This document shows, in pieces, positions 42,693-52,128 of a stretch of DNA of 64,000 nt. The stretch's first letter is position 1. Each line of letters starts with the position of its first letter. The notes beneath the pieces are model-generated. The model ran no database searches. It was not told the origin of the DNA and worked only from the letters and a program-made list of their open reading frames with translations. Both the position numbers and the translations under genes were made by a program. Origin of the DNA: Pararhodobacter zhoushanensis (GTDB lineage Bacteria > Pseudomonadota > Alphaproteobacteria > Rhodobacterales > Rhodobacteraceae); assembly GCF_003990445.1 (NCBI RefSeq), contig NZ_REEZ01000004.1:186001-250000 (forward strand), read 5' to 3'.

Positions 42693-44386
42693 GCGAGAAG
42701 CTGGGGTTCATCCTGCTGGCCCATACCGCGCTGGAGCGCGTGGCGCAGGTGGCGCGGTTTGTGGCGCAGGGCGGCAATCCGGTGATGATCCATGTCGATG
42801 CCCGCACCCCGGCGAAGGCGTTTCAGGGGCTGCAGACGGCGCTGGCCGATCTGCCCGACGTGCGGTTCAGCAAGCGGCATCGCTGCGAATGGGGCACGTG
42901 GTCACTGGTGGCGGCGATGCAGACGGCGTCCGAGCAGATGCTGGCGCAGTTTCCGGGGGTCGAGCGGGTCTATGCGATGTCGGGTGCCTGCCTGCCGCTG
43001 CGCCCGGTGAGCGAGCTGGAGGCATGGCTGGACCGCCATCCCGATACGGATTTCATCGAATCGGTGAACGTGGGCGATGTGAACTGGACCAAGGGCGGGC
43101 TGTCCAAGGAACGCTTCACCCTGTGGTTCCCCATCGGCTTCAAGCGCAACAAATGGCTGTTCGACCGGCTGGTCGATGGCCAACGCCTGCTGCGGATGAA
43201 GCGCGACATTCCCGATAGCATCGTGCCGCATATTGGCTCGCAATGGTGGTGCCTGACGCGCGAGACGCTGAACGCGATCCTGACCGATCCGATGCGCGGG
43301 CCGTATGACCGCTATTTCAAGCGCGTCTGGATCCCTGACGAAAGCTATTTCCAGTCCCTCGTGCGCCTGCACGCCCGCCGGATTGAAAGCCGCACGTTGA
43401 CGCTGGGCAAGTTCGACCATCAGGGCAAGCCGCATGTGTTCTATGACGACCATTTGCAGCTGCTGCGGCGCTCGGACTGCTTCATGGCGCGCAAGATCTG
43501 GGTGGGCTCGGACCGGTTGTATCAGCATTTCCTTGCCCCGCGTGAGGCCGCCCCGTCTGACGCCGAACCGCAACCCAGCCGCATTGACCGCCATTTCGCC
43601 CGCGCCACCGCGCAGCGGGTTCGCGGGCGCGCCGGGCTTTACATGGCCAGCCGCTTTCCAGTTAAAAACCGTGAGAACGGCAAGACGGCCGAGCCCTATT
43701 CGGTGTTTCAGGGCTTTACCGAGGTATTTCAGGACTTTGAGGGCTGGCTGGCCGCCGTCGCCAATTGCCGCGTGCACGGCCACCTCTTCGCTCCGCGCAA
43801 GGTCGAGTTCGCCGGGCGGGAGCGGGTGTTTACCGGCGGCCTCAGCGACAGTGCGACCCTGCGCGACTATAACCCGCGCGCCTTTCTGACCAACCTTCTG
43901 TGGTCCACGCGCGGCGAGCGGCAGTGCTTTCAGTTCGGCCCCGACGATACGCAGGGCAAGGATTTTGACCTGCTGCGCTTCATGGCGACCGATTCCAACG
44001 CGCAGATCTCGGTGATTTCGGGCGCCTGGGCGGTGCCGCTCTACCGCTCGGGCGGCGATTTCGCTCAAGTACGGCGCGAGGCGGCGCGGCTACAGCGGAT
44101 CGAGACCGCGATGCTGGACGTGCTGCAAAGCCCGCAGACCCGCGCGCGCATCCGCATCTGGACGATGGCCGAGTTTCTGGAAAACCCCGCCGAGCCGCTG
44201 CACATGCTGTTCGACGAAATCGCCCCGCATTCGCAGGCGCGGCTGATCCGCATCCCCGATATGGTGGATCTGGGCGGTTTCGGCAGCTTCCTGCAGGAAT
44301 TGCGCAATCAGGGCATGCAGCCGGTGCTGATGGGGGATTTCCCGCAGATGCCCGTCTTTCCCGACCCCTCGCACCGGATGAAATAA
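42689..44386 (+). CDS. Core-2/I-branching-like beta-1,6-N-acetylglucosaminyltransferase family protein
   Basis: A 565-residue protein. Residues about 5-265 form a Branch-type (GT14, PF02485) domain: ILLAHTALERVAQVARFV, VMIHVDARTP, MSGACLPLRPVSELEAWL and a GSQWWCLTRE segment. The C-terminal 260 residues (after about 320) form a second domain of unknown function with FAGRERVFTGGLSDSATLRD. ATG 42689 overlaps the previous stop. It probably adds a branch sugar (xylose or GlcNAc in known members) and stands 3 nt before the sulfotransferase. Confidence 0.83.
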   Translation: MSEKLGFILLAHTALERVAQVARFVAQGGNPVMIHVDARTPAKAFQGLQTALADLPDVRFSKRHRCEWGTWSLVAAMQTASEQMLAQFPGVERVYAMSGACLPLRPVSELEAWLDRHPDTDFIESVNVGDVNWTKGGLSKERFTLWFPIGFKRNKWLFDRLVDGQRLLRMKRDIPDSIVPHIGSQWWCLTRETLNAILTDPMRGPYDRYFKRVWIPDESYFQSLVRLHARRIESRTLTLGKFDHQGKPHVFYDDHLQLLRRSDCFMARKIWVGSDRLYQHFLAPREAAPSDAEPQPSRIDRHFARATAQRVRGRAGLYMASRFPVKNRENGKTAEPYSVFQGFTEVFQDFEGWLAAVANCRVHGHLFAPRKVEFAGRERVFTGGLSDSATLRDYNPRAFLTNLLWSTRGERQCFQFGPDDTQGKDFDLLRFMATDSNAQISVISGAWAVPLYRSGGDFAQVRREAARLQRIETAMLDVLQSPQTRARIRIWTMAEFLENPAEPLHMLFDEIAPHSQARLIRIPDMVDLGGFGSFLQELRNQGMQPVLMGDFPQMPVFPDPSHRMK

Positions 44387-44389
44387 CCC

Positions 44390-45781
44390 ATGGCGTTCGA
44401 GTATTTTGTTGTTTTGGCCGAGATGCGGACCGGGTCCAACCTGTTGGAATCCAACCTCAATGCTTTTGAGGGGATCGAGTGCCACGGTGAGCTGTTCAAT
44501 CCGTTCTTTATCAATCAGCCGGGCACCGACAGTTTCAAAGGCATCAGCTTTGCCGAGCGCGAGATAGACCCCTGGCCGCTGATGATGGCCGTGCGCGCGG
44601 GCGGGGGGCGGATGGTCGGCTTCCGGCTTTTTCACGACCACGACGGGCGGATCTGGGATCATGTGCTGGCCGATCCGGCCTGCGCCAAGATCGTCCTGAC
44701 GCGCAACCCGCTGGACAGCTATGTCTCGCGCAAGATCGCGGCGGCGACGAACCAGTGGAAACTGGGCGATGTGAAGCACCGCAAACAGACGCAGGTGACC
44801 TTTGACGCCAGCGATTTCGAGCAACATCTGTCCCGCGTGCAGGGCACCCAGATCGAGATTCTGAACCGGCTGCAAACCACCGGGCAGAGCGCCTTCTATA
44901 TTGGCTACGATGATGCCAATGATCTGAGCGTTCTCAACGGCTTGGCGCGCTGGCTGGGCGTGCCGTCGGTGATCGCCGAACTGCCGCGCGCGCTGAAAAA
45001 GCAAAACCCCGAGCCGCTGGACCAGAAGCTGATCAACCCGCAGGCGGTGGCGCAGGCGATGGCGCGGATTGATCGGTTCGACCTGACCCGCACGCCCAAT
45101 TTCGAAGTGCGGCGCGGCCCGACGCTGCCCGCGATCCACGCAGGCGCGCAGGTGCCGTTGTTGTTCCTGCCGCTGCGCGGCGCGCCCGAGGCCTCGGTGA
45201 TCGACTGGATGGCGGCGCTTGACGGCGTGCAGCCGGGTGCTCTGCCGCGCGATTTCGATGAGGGGCGGCTGGACCAGTGGCGCCGCGCGCATCCGGGTTT
45301 TCGCAGCTTCACCGTGCTGCGCCACCCGCTCAAACGCGCCTATTGGGTGTTTCAGCGCAAGGTGCTGACCGGCGACTTCACCGCCGTGCGCGAGCATATG
45401 GCACGCCTGTTCGGGGCGTCACTGGAGGGGGGCTCGCTGTCGCTGGACGAACAACGCGCTGCGTTCAAGGCGTTCCTGCGGTTCTGTGCGGCGTCGGTTT
45501 CGGGCCAGACCGGGCTGCAACCCTGGCCGATGTGGGCCAGTCAGGCGGCGCTGCTGGACGGCTACACCAAGGTCATCACCCCCGACCTGATCCTGCGCGA
45601 AGAAGAGCTGGCCGAGGATCTGACCACCCTCGCCCGCCGTCTGGGCCGCCCTGCGCCAGAGTTGGGATCCGAGAGTGAGCCGGGCCTGCCGCTTGCTGCA
45701 ATCATCGACGAAGAGATCACCGATCTGGTGCGTATCGCCTATCGGCGGGATTATGACGCCTTCGGCTTCGCGGATCTGTAA
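44390..45781 (+). CDS. Sulfotransferase family protein, possibly two domains
   Basis: A 463-residue protein. The N-terminal half is a PAPS-dependent sulfotransferase like NodH/Stf0: AEMRTGSNLLESNL (10-23) is the 5'-phosphosulfate loop and KIVLTRNPLDSYVS (100-113) the 3'-phosphate loop. The second half has FTVLRHPLKRAYWVF (307-321), which resembles the 3'-phosphate loop of Sulfotransfer_2 enzymes, but its matching upstream strand lacks a clear PAPS loop (VPLLFLPLRGAPEAS, 255-269), so that domain may be inactive. Last gene of the glycosyltransferase run; it probably sulfates the glycan. Confidence 0.82.
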   Translation: MAFEYFVVLAEMRTGSNLLESNLNAFEGIECHGELFNPFFINQPGTDSFKGISFAEREIDPWPLMMAVRAGGGRMVGFRLFHDHDGRIWDHVLADPACAKIVLTRNPLDSYVSRKIAAATNQWKLGDVKHRKQTQVTFDASDFEQHLSRVQGTQIEILNRLQTTGQSAFYIGYDDANDLSVLNGLARWLGVPSVIAELPRALKKQNPEPLDQKLINPQAVAQAMARIDRFDLTRTPNFEVRRGPTLPAIHAGAQVPLLFLPLRGAPEASVIDWMAALDGVQPGALPRDFDEGRLDQWRRAHPGFRSFTVLRHPLKRAYWVFQRKVLTGDFTAVREHMARLFGASLEGGSLSLDEQRAAFKAFLRFCAASVSGQTGLQPWPMWASQAALLDGYTKVITPDLILREEELAEDLTTLARRLGRPAPELGSESEPGLPLAAIIDEEITDLVRIAYRRDYDAFGFADL

Positions 45782-45792
45782 GGGGGAAATCA

Positions 45793-45824
45793 ATGGGGGG
45801 CTCCAGTCGCCCGGAACCCCCCAT
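45793..45824 (+). terminator. Hairpin after the sulfotransferase gene
   Basis: ATGGGGGG and CCCCCCAT pair perfectly, and TCC/GGA extend the stem past one mismatch, around an 8-nt loop. It starts 11 nt after the stop, but no T-run follows. The rest of the 187-bp gap holds two CACGTG palindromes (45830 and 45854 area) and no gene. Confidence 0.5.
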
Positions 45825-45968
45825 CTCCCACGTGCCCTTCGCACCACACGTGAACCTGGATATGTCCCGGACCATCCTGGTCCATGAAACCACCCTGACA
45901 CGGCGCGGTGCGCTTGGCAAAGATTTAGCCCACCGCATTTAGCTCAAATGCGACGGGCCAAGGTCAGG

Positions 45969-46310
45969 TCAGGCGTAAGCGGCTTCCTTGCCGAAATGCT
46001 TGCACAGCATGTAATACACCACCGCGCGATACTTATTGCGCTCGGATTTGCCATAGGTCTCGATCACCGCTGCGATCGCCTCATCCAGCGCCGGACCCGC
46101 GGCCAGACCGAGCTTCTTCATCAGGTACTTTTCCTTGACGGTTTCCAGCTCACCCGGCTGGCTGGCGGCGACGGTCGAGGCGTCGGCGTCATAGATCGAC
46201 GGGCCACAGCCAATTGTTACCTTGGTGAGCAACGCCATATCCGGCTCCATCCCGCATTTATTGCGCAGGTCATCGGCATATTTGGCAATCAGATCGTCAC
46301 GGCGTCCCAT
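45969..46310 (-). CDS. DUF2853 family protein
   Basis: A 113-residue soluble helical protein with MGRRDDLIAKYADDLR, KVTIGCGPSIYDADASTVA and YRAVVYYMLCKHF, matching the small DUF2853 family found in marine bacteria. Function unknown. It is separated from the lytic transglycosylase by a terminator hairpin, so it probably has its own promoter. Confidence 0.88.
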   Translation of the reverse strand: MGRRDDLIAKYADDLRNKCGMEPDMALLTKVTIGCGPSIYDADASTVAASQPGELETVKEKYLMKKLGLAAGPALDEAIAAVIETYGKSERNKYRAVVYYMLCKHFGKEAAYA

Positions 46311-46363
46311 AGCGTACCTCTCCCCGAGAAATCGTTTATTTCTGTCGTTAAACCATACGGAAA

Positions 46364-46396
46364 CGCCGCGCTTTGTCGCAAGAAGAAAGCGCGGCG
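46364..46396 (-). terminator. Intrinsic terminator after the lytic transglycosylase gene
   Basis: On the minus strand CGCCGCGCTTT pairs with AAAGCGCGGCG (11 bp, 11-nt loop) and is followed by TTTCCG, 28 nt past the stop. Confidence 0.65.
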
Positions 46397-46424
46397 GTCG
46401 GCGGGTTTGTCACGGGCCGTCGGA

Positions 46425-47606
46425 TCAGAGGCGGCGCAGCAGCTCTGCGGTGGGCCAGCCATCGGCGGGCAGACCCAGCTGGCCCTGCACATCCTGCACC
46501 GCCGCGCGGGTGCCAGCCCCCAGAATGCCGTCAATCGCACCGACGTCAAACCCGCGCGCCTGCAGGCGCTGCTGCAGGGTGCGCATGCCGTTCTGGTCCA
46601 GACCTTCTTGCGGATTGCCCGCGTCATAGATCGGCGCGCCCTCGATCCTTGTGGCGAAATAGGCGGCGGTCACCACATAGGTGAAGGACTGGTTCCACTC
46701 GAACAGCACACGGAAGTTGTCAAAGATCATGAAGGCCGGGCCCCGATGGCCCTGCGGCAGGATCACCGAGGCCGACAGCCGGCCTGAGGGCATCGACACG
46801 CCCCGCGCCTGCACGCCCATGCGTTCCCAGTCCGAGACGCTCATCTGCGTGCGCAGCCCGGTGCGGCTCAGGTCCAGATTCGACGGGATCGACACTTCGA
46901 CCAGCCACGGCTCATTCGGCCGCCAGCCGTGGTGGCGCAGCAGGGCGGCGCCGGTCATCACCGCGTCGGGCATCGAGCCGCGCACGTCCACATGGCCGTT
47001 GCCGTCGGCGTCGACGCCCAAAGTCAGAATATCGCGCGGCAGCATCTGCACCATGCCGATTTCCCCGGCCCAGGCGCCCTGCGTCGTCGCCGGGTCCAGA
47101 TCGCCGCGCCGGTAGAGCTCGGCCATCGCGATCAGCTGCGGACGGAAAAGTTCTGGTCGGCGGCAATCATGTGCCAGCGTGGCCAGCGCGTCGGCGGTGT
47201 TGATGTCGCCCTGAAACGCGCCGAAATCGGTCTCGAAGGCCAGAAAGGCCAGCATCACACCGGGGTTGATCCCATAGCTGCGCTGCACTTGCTGGAACAG
47301 CGCGCTGCGTTGGGACAGCAGTTGCCGCGCGCGGTCCAGCCGGCTCTGGCTGATCAGCGAGCGCGAAAAATCGATGAACGGGCGCTGAAAGAACCCCTGC
47401 GCGCGGTCGCGGCTCAGCACGGTGCTGTTCTGGCGCAACCGGCCAAAGAACTGATCCGCCACCGATGACGGCAATCCGCCGCGTACGGCTTCTTGTTTCA
47501 CGCCGTCGATAAAACCGGACCAGCTGCCACCGCAGCTGGCCTGTGCTTGTGCGGCGACGGGGGAAAGGCAAAGGGCGGTAACGGCAGCGGCAAGAAATCG
47601 GCGCAT
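46425..47606 (-). CDS. Lytic murein transglycosylase (MltB-like) with peptidoglycan-binding domain
   Basis: A 393-residue periplasmic enzyme cleaving peptidoglycan with 1,6-anhydro product formation. Signal peptide 1-20 (cleavage near AQA); the transglycosylase domain has the catalytic Glu in LAFLAFETDFGAFQG and the family block WAGEIGMVQMLPRDIL; the C-terminal 60 residues (RTLQQRLQARGFDVGAIDG) are a PG_binding_1 domain. ATG 47606 follows AGGAG and is preferred over 47621. No lipobox, so it is soluble, unlike E. coli MltB. Confidence 0.92.
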   Translation of the reverse strand: MRRFLAAAVTALCLSPVAAQAQASCGGSWSGFIDGVKQEAVRGGLPSSVADQFFGRLRQNSTVLSRDRAQGFFQRPFIDFSRSLISQSRLDRARQLLSQRSALFQQVQRSYGINPGVMLAFLAFETDFGAFQGDINTADALATLAHDCRRPELFRPQLIAMAELYRRGDLDPATTQGAWAGEIGMVQMLPRDILTLGVDADGNGHVDVRGSMPDAVMTGAALLRHHGWRPNEPWLVEVSIPSNLDLSRTGLRTQMSVSDWERMGVQARGVSMPSGRLSASVILPQGHRGPAFMIFDNFRVLFEWNQSFTYVVTAAYFATRIEGAPIYDAGNPQEGLDQNGMRTLQQRLQARGFDVGAIDGILGAGTRAAVQDVQGQLGLPADGWPTAELLRRL

Positions 47607-47710
47607 GAAAACTCCTGTCAAATGTTAACCGAATCTACCAACAAACGCCGCCCGCGTCCAAGGGTGCCGCGGCCTGCCCGGTAACATCTTCACGCGGGAC
47701 GCAGGTCACA

Positions 47711-47767
47711 TCATCTGTCCGGAAATATCCTCGGGGGGTGAATTCGGCGAACGCCGAAGAGGGGGGG
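47711..47767 (+). repeat. Intergenic repeat, copy A
   Basis: TCATCTGTCCGG, AAATATCCTCGGGGGGTGAA, then the perfect hairpin TTCGGCG-AA-CGCCGAA and GAGGGGGGG. It lies between rmuC and the lytic transglycosylase gene, both on the minus strand, so it is read as its complement in their transcript. It shares its core with the copies at 29781, 40491 and 63461. Confidence 0.7.
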
Positions 47768-47776
47768 AAAGCCGCC

Positions 47777-48910
47777 CTACCCGCCCACCCGCAGCGGTGG
47801 TGCCGGGCTGTCGGGCGACAGTTCTTCAAAGTCGAAATTATCCAGCCGCCGTGCGCGCCGCCCTGCCTTGTCCGCCGAGATGCGGATCTCCGACACGTCC
47901 TTGGCCGCCTGGGCGAAATGGCGGTCCAGATTTTCCACCCGTCCGCCCAGCCGCTCCAGATCGCGGCACAGCTCGGCCAGTTCGCGACGGATCGCCCCCG
48001 CCTGCTCGCGCATGCGGGCGTCCTTGAGCACTGCGCGCATCGTGTGCAGCGTGGCCATGCAGGTGGTGGGCGACACGGTCCAGACCTTCAGCGCGAAGCC
48101 CTCGCGCACCAGCTCGGGAAAGTTGGAATGCAGTTCGGCATAGACTGCTTCCGAGGGCAGGAACATCAGCGCGCCCTCGGCGGTCTCGCCCTCGATGATG
48201 TATTTCTCGGCAATCGCCCGCATATGGTTGCGCATCGAGCCGCGCATCTGGCGGCGGGCCTCTTGCCGCTCGGCCTCGGTCGTGGCGTTGCGCAGCGCCT
48301 CATAGGGTTCCAGCGGGAACTTGGCGTCGATGGCGATGGGGCCGGGCGGGTTGGGCAGGTGGATCAGGCAATCGGCGCGTTTGCCGTTGGACAGCGTCGC
48401 CTGCATGGTGAACGCATCCGAGGGCAGCGCGCGGCCAACAATGTCATGCAGCTGGATCTCACCGAACGCCCCGCGGGTCTGCTTGTTGGACAGGATGTCC
48501 TGCAAAGACAGCACGTCGCCGGACAGCTTCTCGATATTCTCCTGCGCCTTGTCGATGGCTTCCAGCCGCGCGTGCAGATCGCCCAGACTGCGCGCCGTGC
48601 GCACAGCACTGCCTTCCAGCGCCTCGCCCATGCTGTCGGCCACATCGGCCAGCCGCTGTTCCATCAGCCCCATCATCTGCGCCTGCGCTTTCGCCTGCGC
48701 GTCGGACACATGGTGCAGCCCGCCCGCCAGATGCTGCTGGCCGTCGGACAGCGCCTGCACCCGTTGGCCCAGCTGGCTCATCTGCCAGGACAGGGGTGCT
48801 GCCACCCGCGCGGCCTTGAGCGCGGCGAAGAGGATCAGCACCAGCAGCAGCGCCAGCACCCCACCACCCAGTGCGGCCAGCGTGACCGGGTCTTGCAGAT
48901 CCAGCGTCAT
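47777..48910 (-). CDS. rmuC: DNA recombination protein RmuC
   Basis: A 377-residue protein with an N-terminal membrane anchor ([21 protein letters not shown]), a long coiled coil (about 45-130) and the RmuC nuclease-like core: [31 protein letters not shown] and [13 protein letters not shown]. RmuC limits recombination at inverted repeats and is a predicted PD-(D/E)XK nuclease. ATG 48910 overlaps the mutL stop as ATGA, so the two repair genes are coupled. Confidence 0.93.
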   Translation of the reverse strand: MTLDLQDPVTLAALGGGVLALLLVLILFAALKAARVAAPLSWQMSQLGQRVQALSDGQQHLAGGLHHVSDAQAKAQAQMMGLMEQRLADVADSMGEALEGSAVRTARSLGDLHARLEAIDKAQENIEKLSGDVLSLQDILSNKQTRGAFGEIQLHDIVGRALPSDAFTMQATLSNGKRADCLIHLPNPPGPIAIDAKFPLEPYEALRNATTEAERQEARRQMRGSMRNHMRAIAEKYIIEGETAEGALMFLPSEAVYAELHSNFPELVREGFALKVWTVSPTTCMATLHTMRAVLKDARMREQAGAIRRELAELCRDLERLGGRVENLDRHFAQAAKDVSEIRISADKAGRRARRLDNFDFEELSPDSPAPPLRVGG

Positions 48911-50781
48911 CGCCGACCGAACAGCTTTTCGATGTCGCTCAGCTTGAGCTCCACATAGGTCGGCCGCCCGTGGTTGCACTGGCCCGACATCGGCGTTGCC
49001 TCCATCTCGCGCAGCAGGGCGTTCATCTCTTCGGCGCGCATCTGGCGGCCCGAGCGGATCGAGCCGTGGCAGGCCATGCGGCTGAGCACCGCGTCGATGC
49101 GCGATCCCAGCGTCGCGGACTGGCCCAGATCGGCCAGTTCATCGAGGATATCGAGCACCAGTCCGCGCGCGTCGCAGGTTCCCAGTGCGGCGGGGGTTTC
49201 GCGCACGGCGATGGCGTCGCCGCCGAAGGGTTCCAGCGTCAGGCCCAGCTGTGACAAGGCGTCGGCGTGGTCGAGCAGGCGCTGCGCATCGGCAGGCGAC
49301 AGCGGCACGATCTCGGGGATCAGCAGCGCCTGCGCGGTGATGCCATGCTCGGCGGCCTGCTTTTTCAGCCGCTCGTACACCAGCCGTTCATGCGCCGCGT
49401 GTTGGTCGACGATGACCATCCCGTCACGGGTCTGCGCGACGATGTAATTCTCGTGCAGCTGTGCGCGGGCGGCGCCCAGCGGCGTGTCGGTCGGGCCTTG
49501 CGCGGGCTCGACGCGGGCGGCGGTGAAGGGGGTCGGAGCCTCGGCCAAAACCTCAGGAACAAAGCTCTCAGGCGCTTGCGCCGCGTAGCTCTGACGCATC
49601 GCGCCCAGGCTGGGGCGGCTGGCGAAATCCATCTGGTAGATGCGCGGGCTTGGGGCCTCGTACCCCGCCGCAATCCCCTCTGGCCGCATCGCGTTCAGCG
49701 TCTCGGTCGCCACGGTGCCCGAGGCGCGGTGCCCTGCCCCGGCCAGCGCATGCCGCAATCCGCTGACCATCAGGCTGCGCACCAGCCCCGGATCGCGAAA
49801 GCGCACCTCGGCCTTGGCCGGGTGGACGTTGACGTCCACCAGATGCGGGTCGCAGTCGATGAACAGCACCGCCGCCGGGTGCCTATCGCGCGACAGCACG
49901 TCCATATAGGCGGCCTTGAGCGCGCCGATCAGCAGCTTGTCCCGCACCGGGCGACCGTTGACGAAGACATGCTGCGCCACCGACGAGCCGCGCGAATAGG
50001 TCGGCAGCGCGGCAAAGCCCGACAAGCGCACACCGTCGCGCTCAATGTCCACGCGGATCGCGTTATCGACAAACTCCCGGCCCATCAGACGACCCAGCCG
50101 CGCGCCCAAGGCATCGAACAGTTCGCCCTGCTCGGCATCGACACGCAGGATCTCGCGCGCGCCGTCGGTGTCATACAGGGTGAAACCGACGAAGGGCTCG
50201 GCCATCGCCAGCTTGCGGATGGTGTCGGCAATCGCCTGCGCCTCGGACCGGTCGGTGCGCAGGAATTTCAGCCGGGCGGGGGTGGCATAGAACAGATCGC
50301 GCAACTCGACCTGCGTGCCCCGGTTCAGCGCGGCGGGGCGTACCGGGCCGATCTGGCCGCCGGTGACGGTGATCTCGGCACCCTCTTGTCCGGGCGCGCG
50401 GCTGGTGATGGTCAGCCGACCGACCGCACCAAGCGAAGGCAGTGCCTCGCCGCGAAAGCCGAAGGTGTGGATGTCGAGCAGGTCCGAGCCGTCGATCTTG
50501 GAGGTCGCGTGACGGCTCATGGCCAGCGGCAGGCTGTCGGCCTCCATCCCGTGACCGTCATCGGTCACCCGGATCATCACCTTGCCGCCGCCCGCGTAAT
50601 CGACGCGCACCCGTGTCGCGCCTGCGTCCAGCGAGTTTTCGACCAGCTCCTTGACCGCCGAGGCCGGGCGCTCAACGACCTCACCCGCCGCGATACGATT
50701 CGCGGCGGTGTCGTCCAGTTGTCGAATCACTGGAAGGGTTTGGCTTATATGGGGGCGGGTTGCGTGCATGCCACTAGGCAT
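48907..50781 (-). CDS. mutL: DNA mismatch repair protein MutL
   Basis: A 624-residue protein: N-terminal GHKL ATPase ([21 protein letters not shown] with the catalytic Glu, [16 protein letters not shown]), linker about 340-430, and a C-terminal dimerisation/endonuclease domain containing [12 protein letters not shown], the DQHA(X)2E(X)4E metal motif of MutL nucleases in bacteria without MutH. AGGGGA precedes ATG 50781; the conserved core begins at IRQLDD about 18 residues later, so the true start may be downstream. Confidence 0.96.
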   Translation of the reverse strand: MPSGMHATRPHISQTLPVIRQLDDTAANRIAAGEVVERPASAVKELVENSLDAGATRVRVDYAGGGKVMIRVTDDGHGMEADSLPLAMSRHATSKIDGSDLLDIHTFGFRGEALPSLGAVGRLTITSRAPGQEGAEITVTGGQIGPVRPAALNRGTQVELRDLFYATPARLKFLRTDRSEAQAIADTIRKLAMAEPFVGFTLYDTDGAREILRVDAEQGELFDALGARLGRLMGREFVDNAIRVDIERDGVRLSGFAALPTYSRGSSVAQHVFVNGRPVRDKLLIGALKAAYMDVLSRDRHPAAVLFIDCDPHLVDVNVHPAKAEVRFRDPGLVRSLMVSGLRHALAGAGHRASGTVATETLNAMRPEGIAAGYEAPSPRIYQMDFASRPSLGAMRQSYAAQAPESFVPEVLAEAPTPFTAARVEPAQGPTDTPLGAARAQLHENYIVAQTRDGMVIVDQHAAHERLVYERLKKQAAEHGITAQALLIPEIVPLSPADAQRLLDHADALSQLGLTLEPFGGDAIAVRETPAALGTCDARGLVLDILDELADLGQSATLGSRIDAVLSRMACHGSIRSGRQMRAEEMNALLREMEATPMSGQCNHGRPTYVELKLSDIEKLFGRR

Positions 50782-50808
50782 AGCATGTCCCCTGCCCCCA
50801 GAAAAGCG

Positions 50809-52128
50809 TCACTGGGTCGTGGTCACAACCCCGACAGGCTGTCCGACGACGACGAATTGCAGCGCGTCCGGCTGCGCCAGCCGTTGCGCCATGCGCTGCA
50901 CATCCTCCAGCGTGACGGCGCGCAAAAGGTCGTTGCGGATGTTCACATAGTTCAGCGGATAGCCCTGAAACTGCATCGCAGCCAGAATGCCGGCGATGGA
51001 ATCATTGCCGTCAAAGCGCAGCGGATACGCGCCGGTCAGGTAGGTCTGGATGCGCGAAAGATCGTCCTGCGTGATGCCGCCATCGGCCAGCCACTGGAAC
51101 TGAGCGCGCACCAGCTCGATGGCCTCTGCGGCATTCTCGTTCCCGGTCGAGAACCGCCCGGCATAGCTGTCGCCGAACTTGGACGATGCCAGCGATGTAT
51201 AGATGCCATAGGTCAGCCCGCGCGCCTCGCGCAGCTCGCCCATCAGGCGCGAGCCAAAGCCGGAGCCGCCGAAGATCTCGTTCATCGCGTAAGCGGCCAT
51301 GAAATCATCATCATCTGCCGCAATCCCGCCGTGTCCGAACTGGATCACCGATTGCGGGCCGGGGAAATCCACCACCGTAACGCCAGCGGGCGCATCAAAG
51401 CGGTGATACTCGGGAAGGGGCGCTTCCGAGACCGGCAGATCGCGCGTGATCCGGTCGACAATCGCGCCCAGCTCAGCCGCGGTGATGTCGCCCGAAGCCC
51501 CGACATACATCCGGTCCGAGGTGAAGGCCGCTGCGTGGGCGTTCAGGATGTCATCCACCGTCAGCGCGGCGACGGTATCGGGCGTGCCTTCGGTCGGGGT
51601 GGCATAGGCGTGACCGGCATAGCCCAGCTGCAGATAGGTCTGCTGCGCGACGGTGTTGGGATCCAGCGCCGCGCGTTCCAGATAGGCGACGGTCTGGCCG
51701 CGCACGCGGTCGATGCTCATCTGGCCGAATTGCGCCTCGGTCAGTGCCATCATCGCCAACTCGATCACCTCATCGCGGTTTTCGGTCAGCGCGCGGATGT
51801 TCATCGACACCGAATCGCGCCCGGCTTCAAAGGTGATCGACCCGGCCAGCGATTCCAGCGCCGAGGCATAGCCCTGCGCGTCCAGATCCCCCGCACCTTC
51901 GGTCAGCAGCGAGGTCATCAGCTGCACAGCGCCGGCCCGCCCCTCGGGGTCCAGCGCGGCACCGCCGGTAAAGACCACGTCGAGCGAGACGAAGGGGATC
52001 GAGTGTTCCTCGACCAGCCAGGCGGAATGGCCGCCCGGCGAGGTCACGTCCTGAATGTCGATGGCACCGGCGGTGAAGGGTGCAGACAGGCCTAAGGCCA
52101 GCGTAAAAGCGGCAAGGATACGCATCAC
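50809..52128 (-). CDS. M16 family peptidase-like protein, non-catalytic partner
   Basis: A 439-residue exported protein (signal peptide 1-22, cleavage after AGA) with the two-lobed M16 layout. At the place of HxxEH it reads AVQLMTSLLTEGAGDL, so the zinc-binding motif is missing; the C-terminal Arg/Tyr lobe is kept (FGGSGFGSRLMGELREARGL). It pairs with the upstream catalytic M16 gene, ATGA overlap, as in other two-subunit M16B peptidases. Confidence 0.9.
   Translation of the reverse strand: MMRILAAFTLALGLSAPFTAGAIDIQDVTSPGGHSAWLVEEHSIPFVSLDVVFTGGAALDPEGRAGAVQLMTSLLTEGAGDLDAQGYASALESLAGSITFEAGRDSVSMNIRALTENRDEVIELAMMALTEAQFGQMSIDRVRGQTVAYLERAALDPNTVAQQTYLQLGYAGHAYATPTEGTPDTVAALTVDDILNAHAAAFTSDRMYVGASGDITAAELGAIVDRITRDLPVSEAPLPEYHRFDAPAGVTVVDFPGPQSVIQFGHGGIAADDDDFMAAYAMNEIFGGSGFGSRLMGELREARGLTYGIYTSLASSKFGDSYAGRFSTGNENAAEAIELVRAQFQWLADGGITQDDLSRIQTYLTGAYPLRFDGNDSIAGILAAMQFQGYPLNYVNIRNDLLRAVTLEDVQRMAQRLAQPDALQFVVVGQPVGVVTTTQ

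Noticed and set aside
49267-52095. Plus-strand open frame of 942 codons across mutL and an M16 gene
   Set aside because: Antisense to MutL and M16 motifs; low-complexity translation without recognisable domains.
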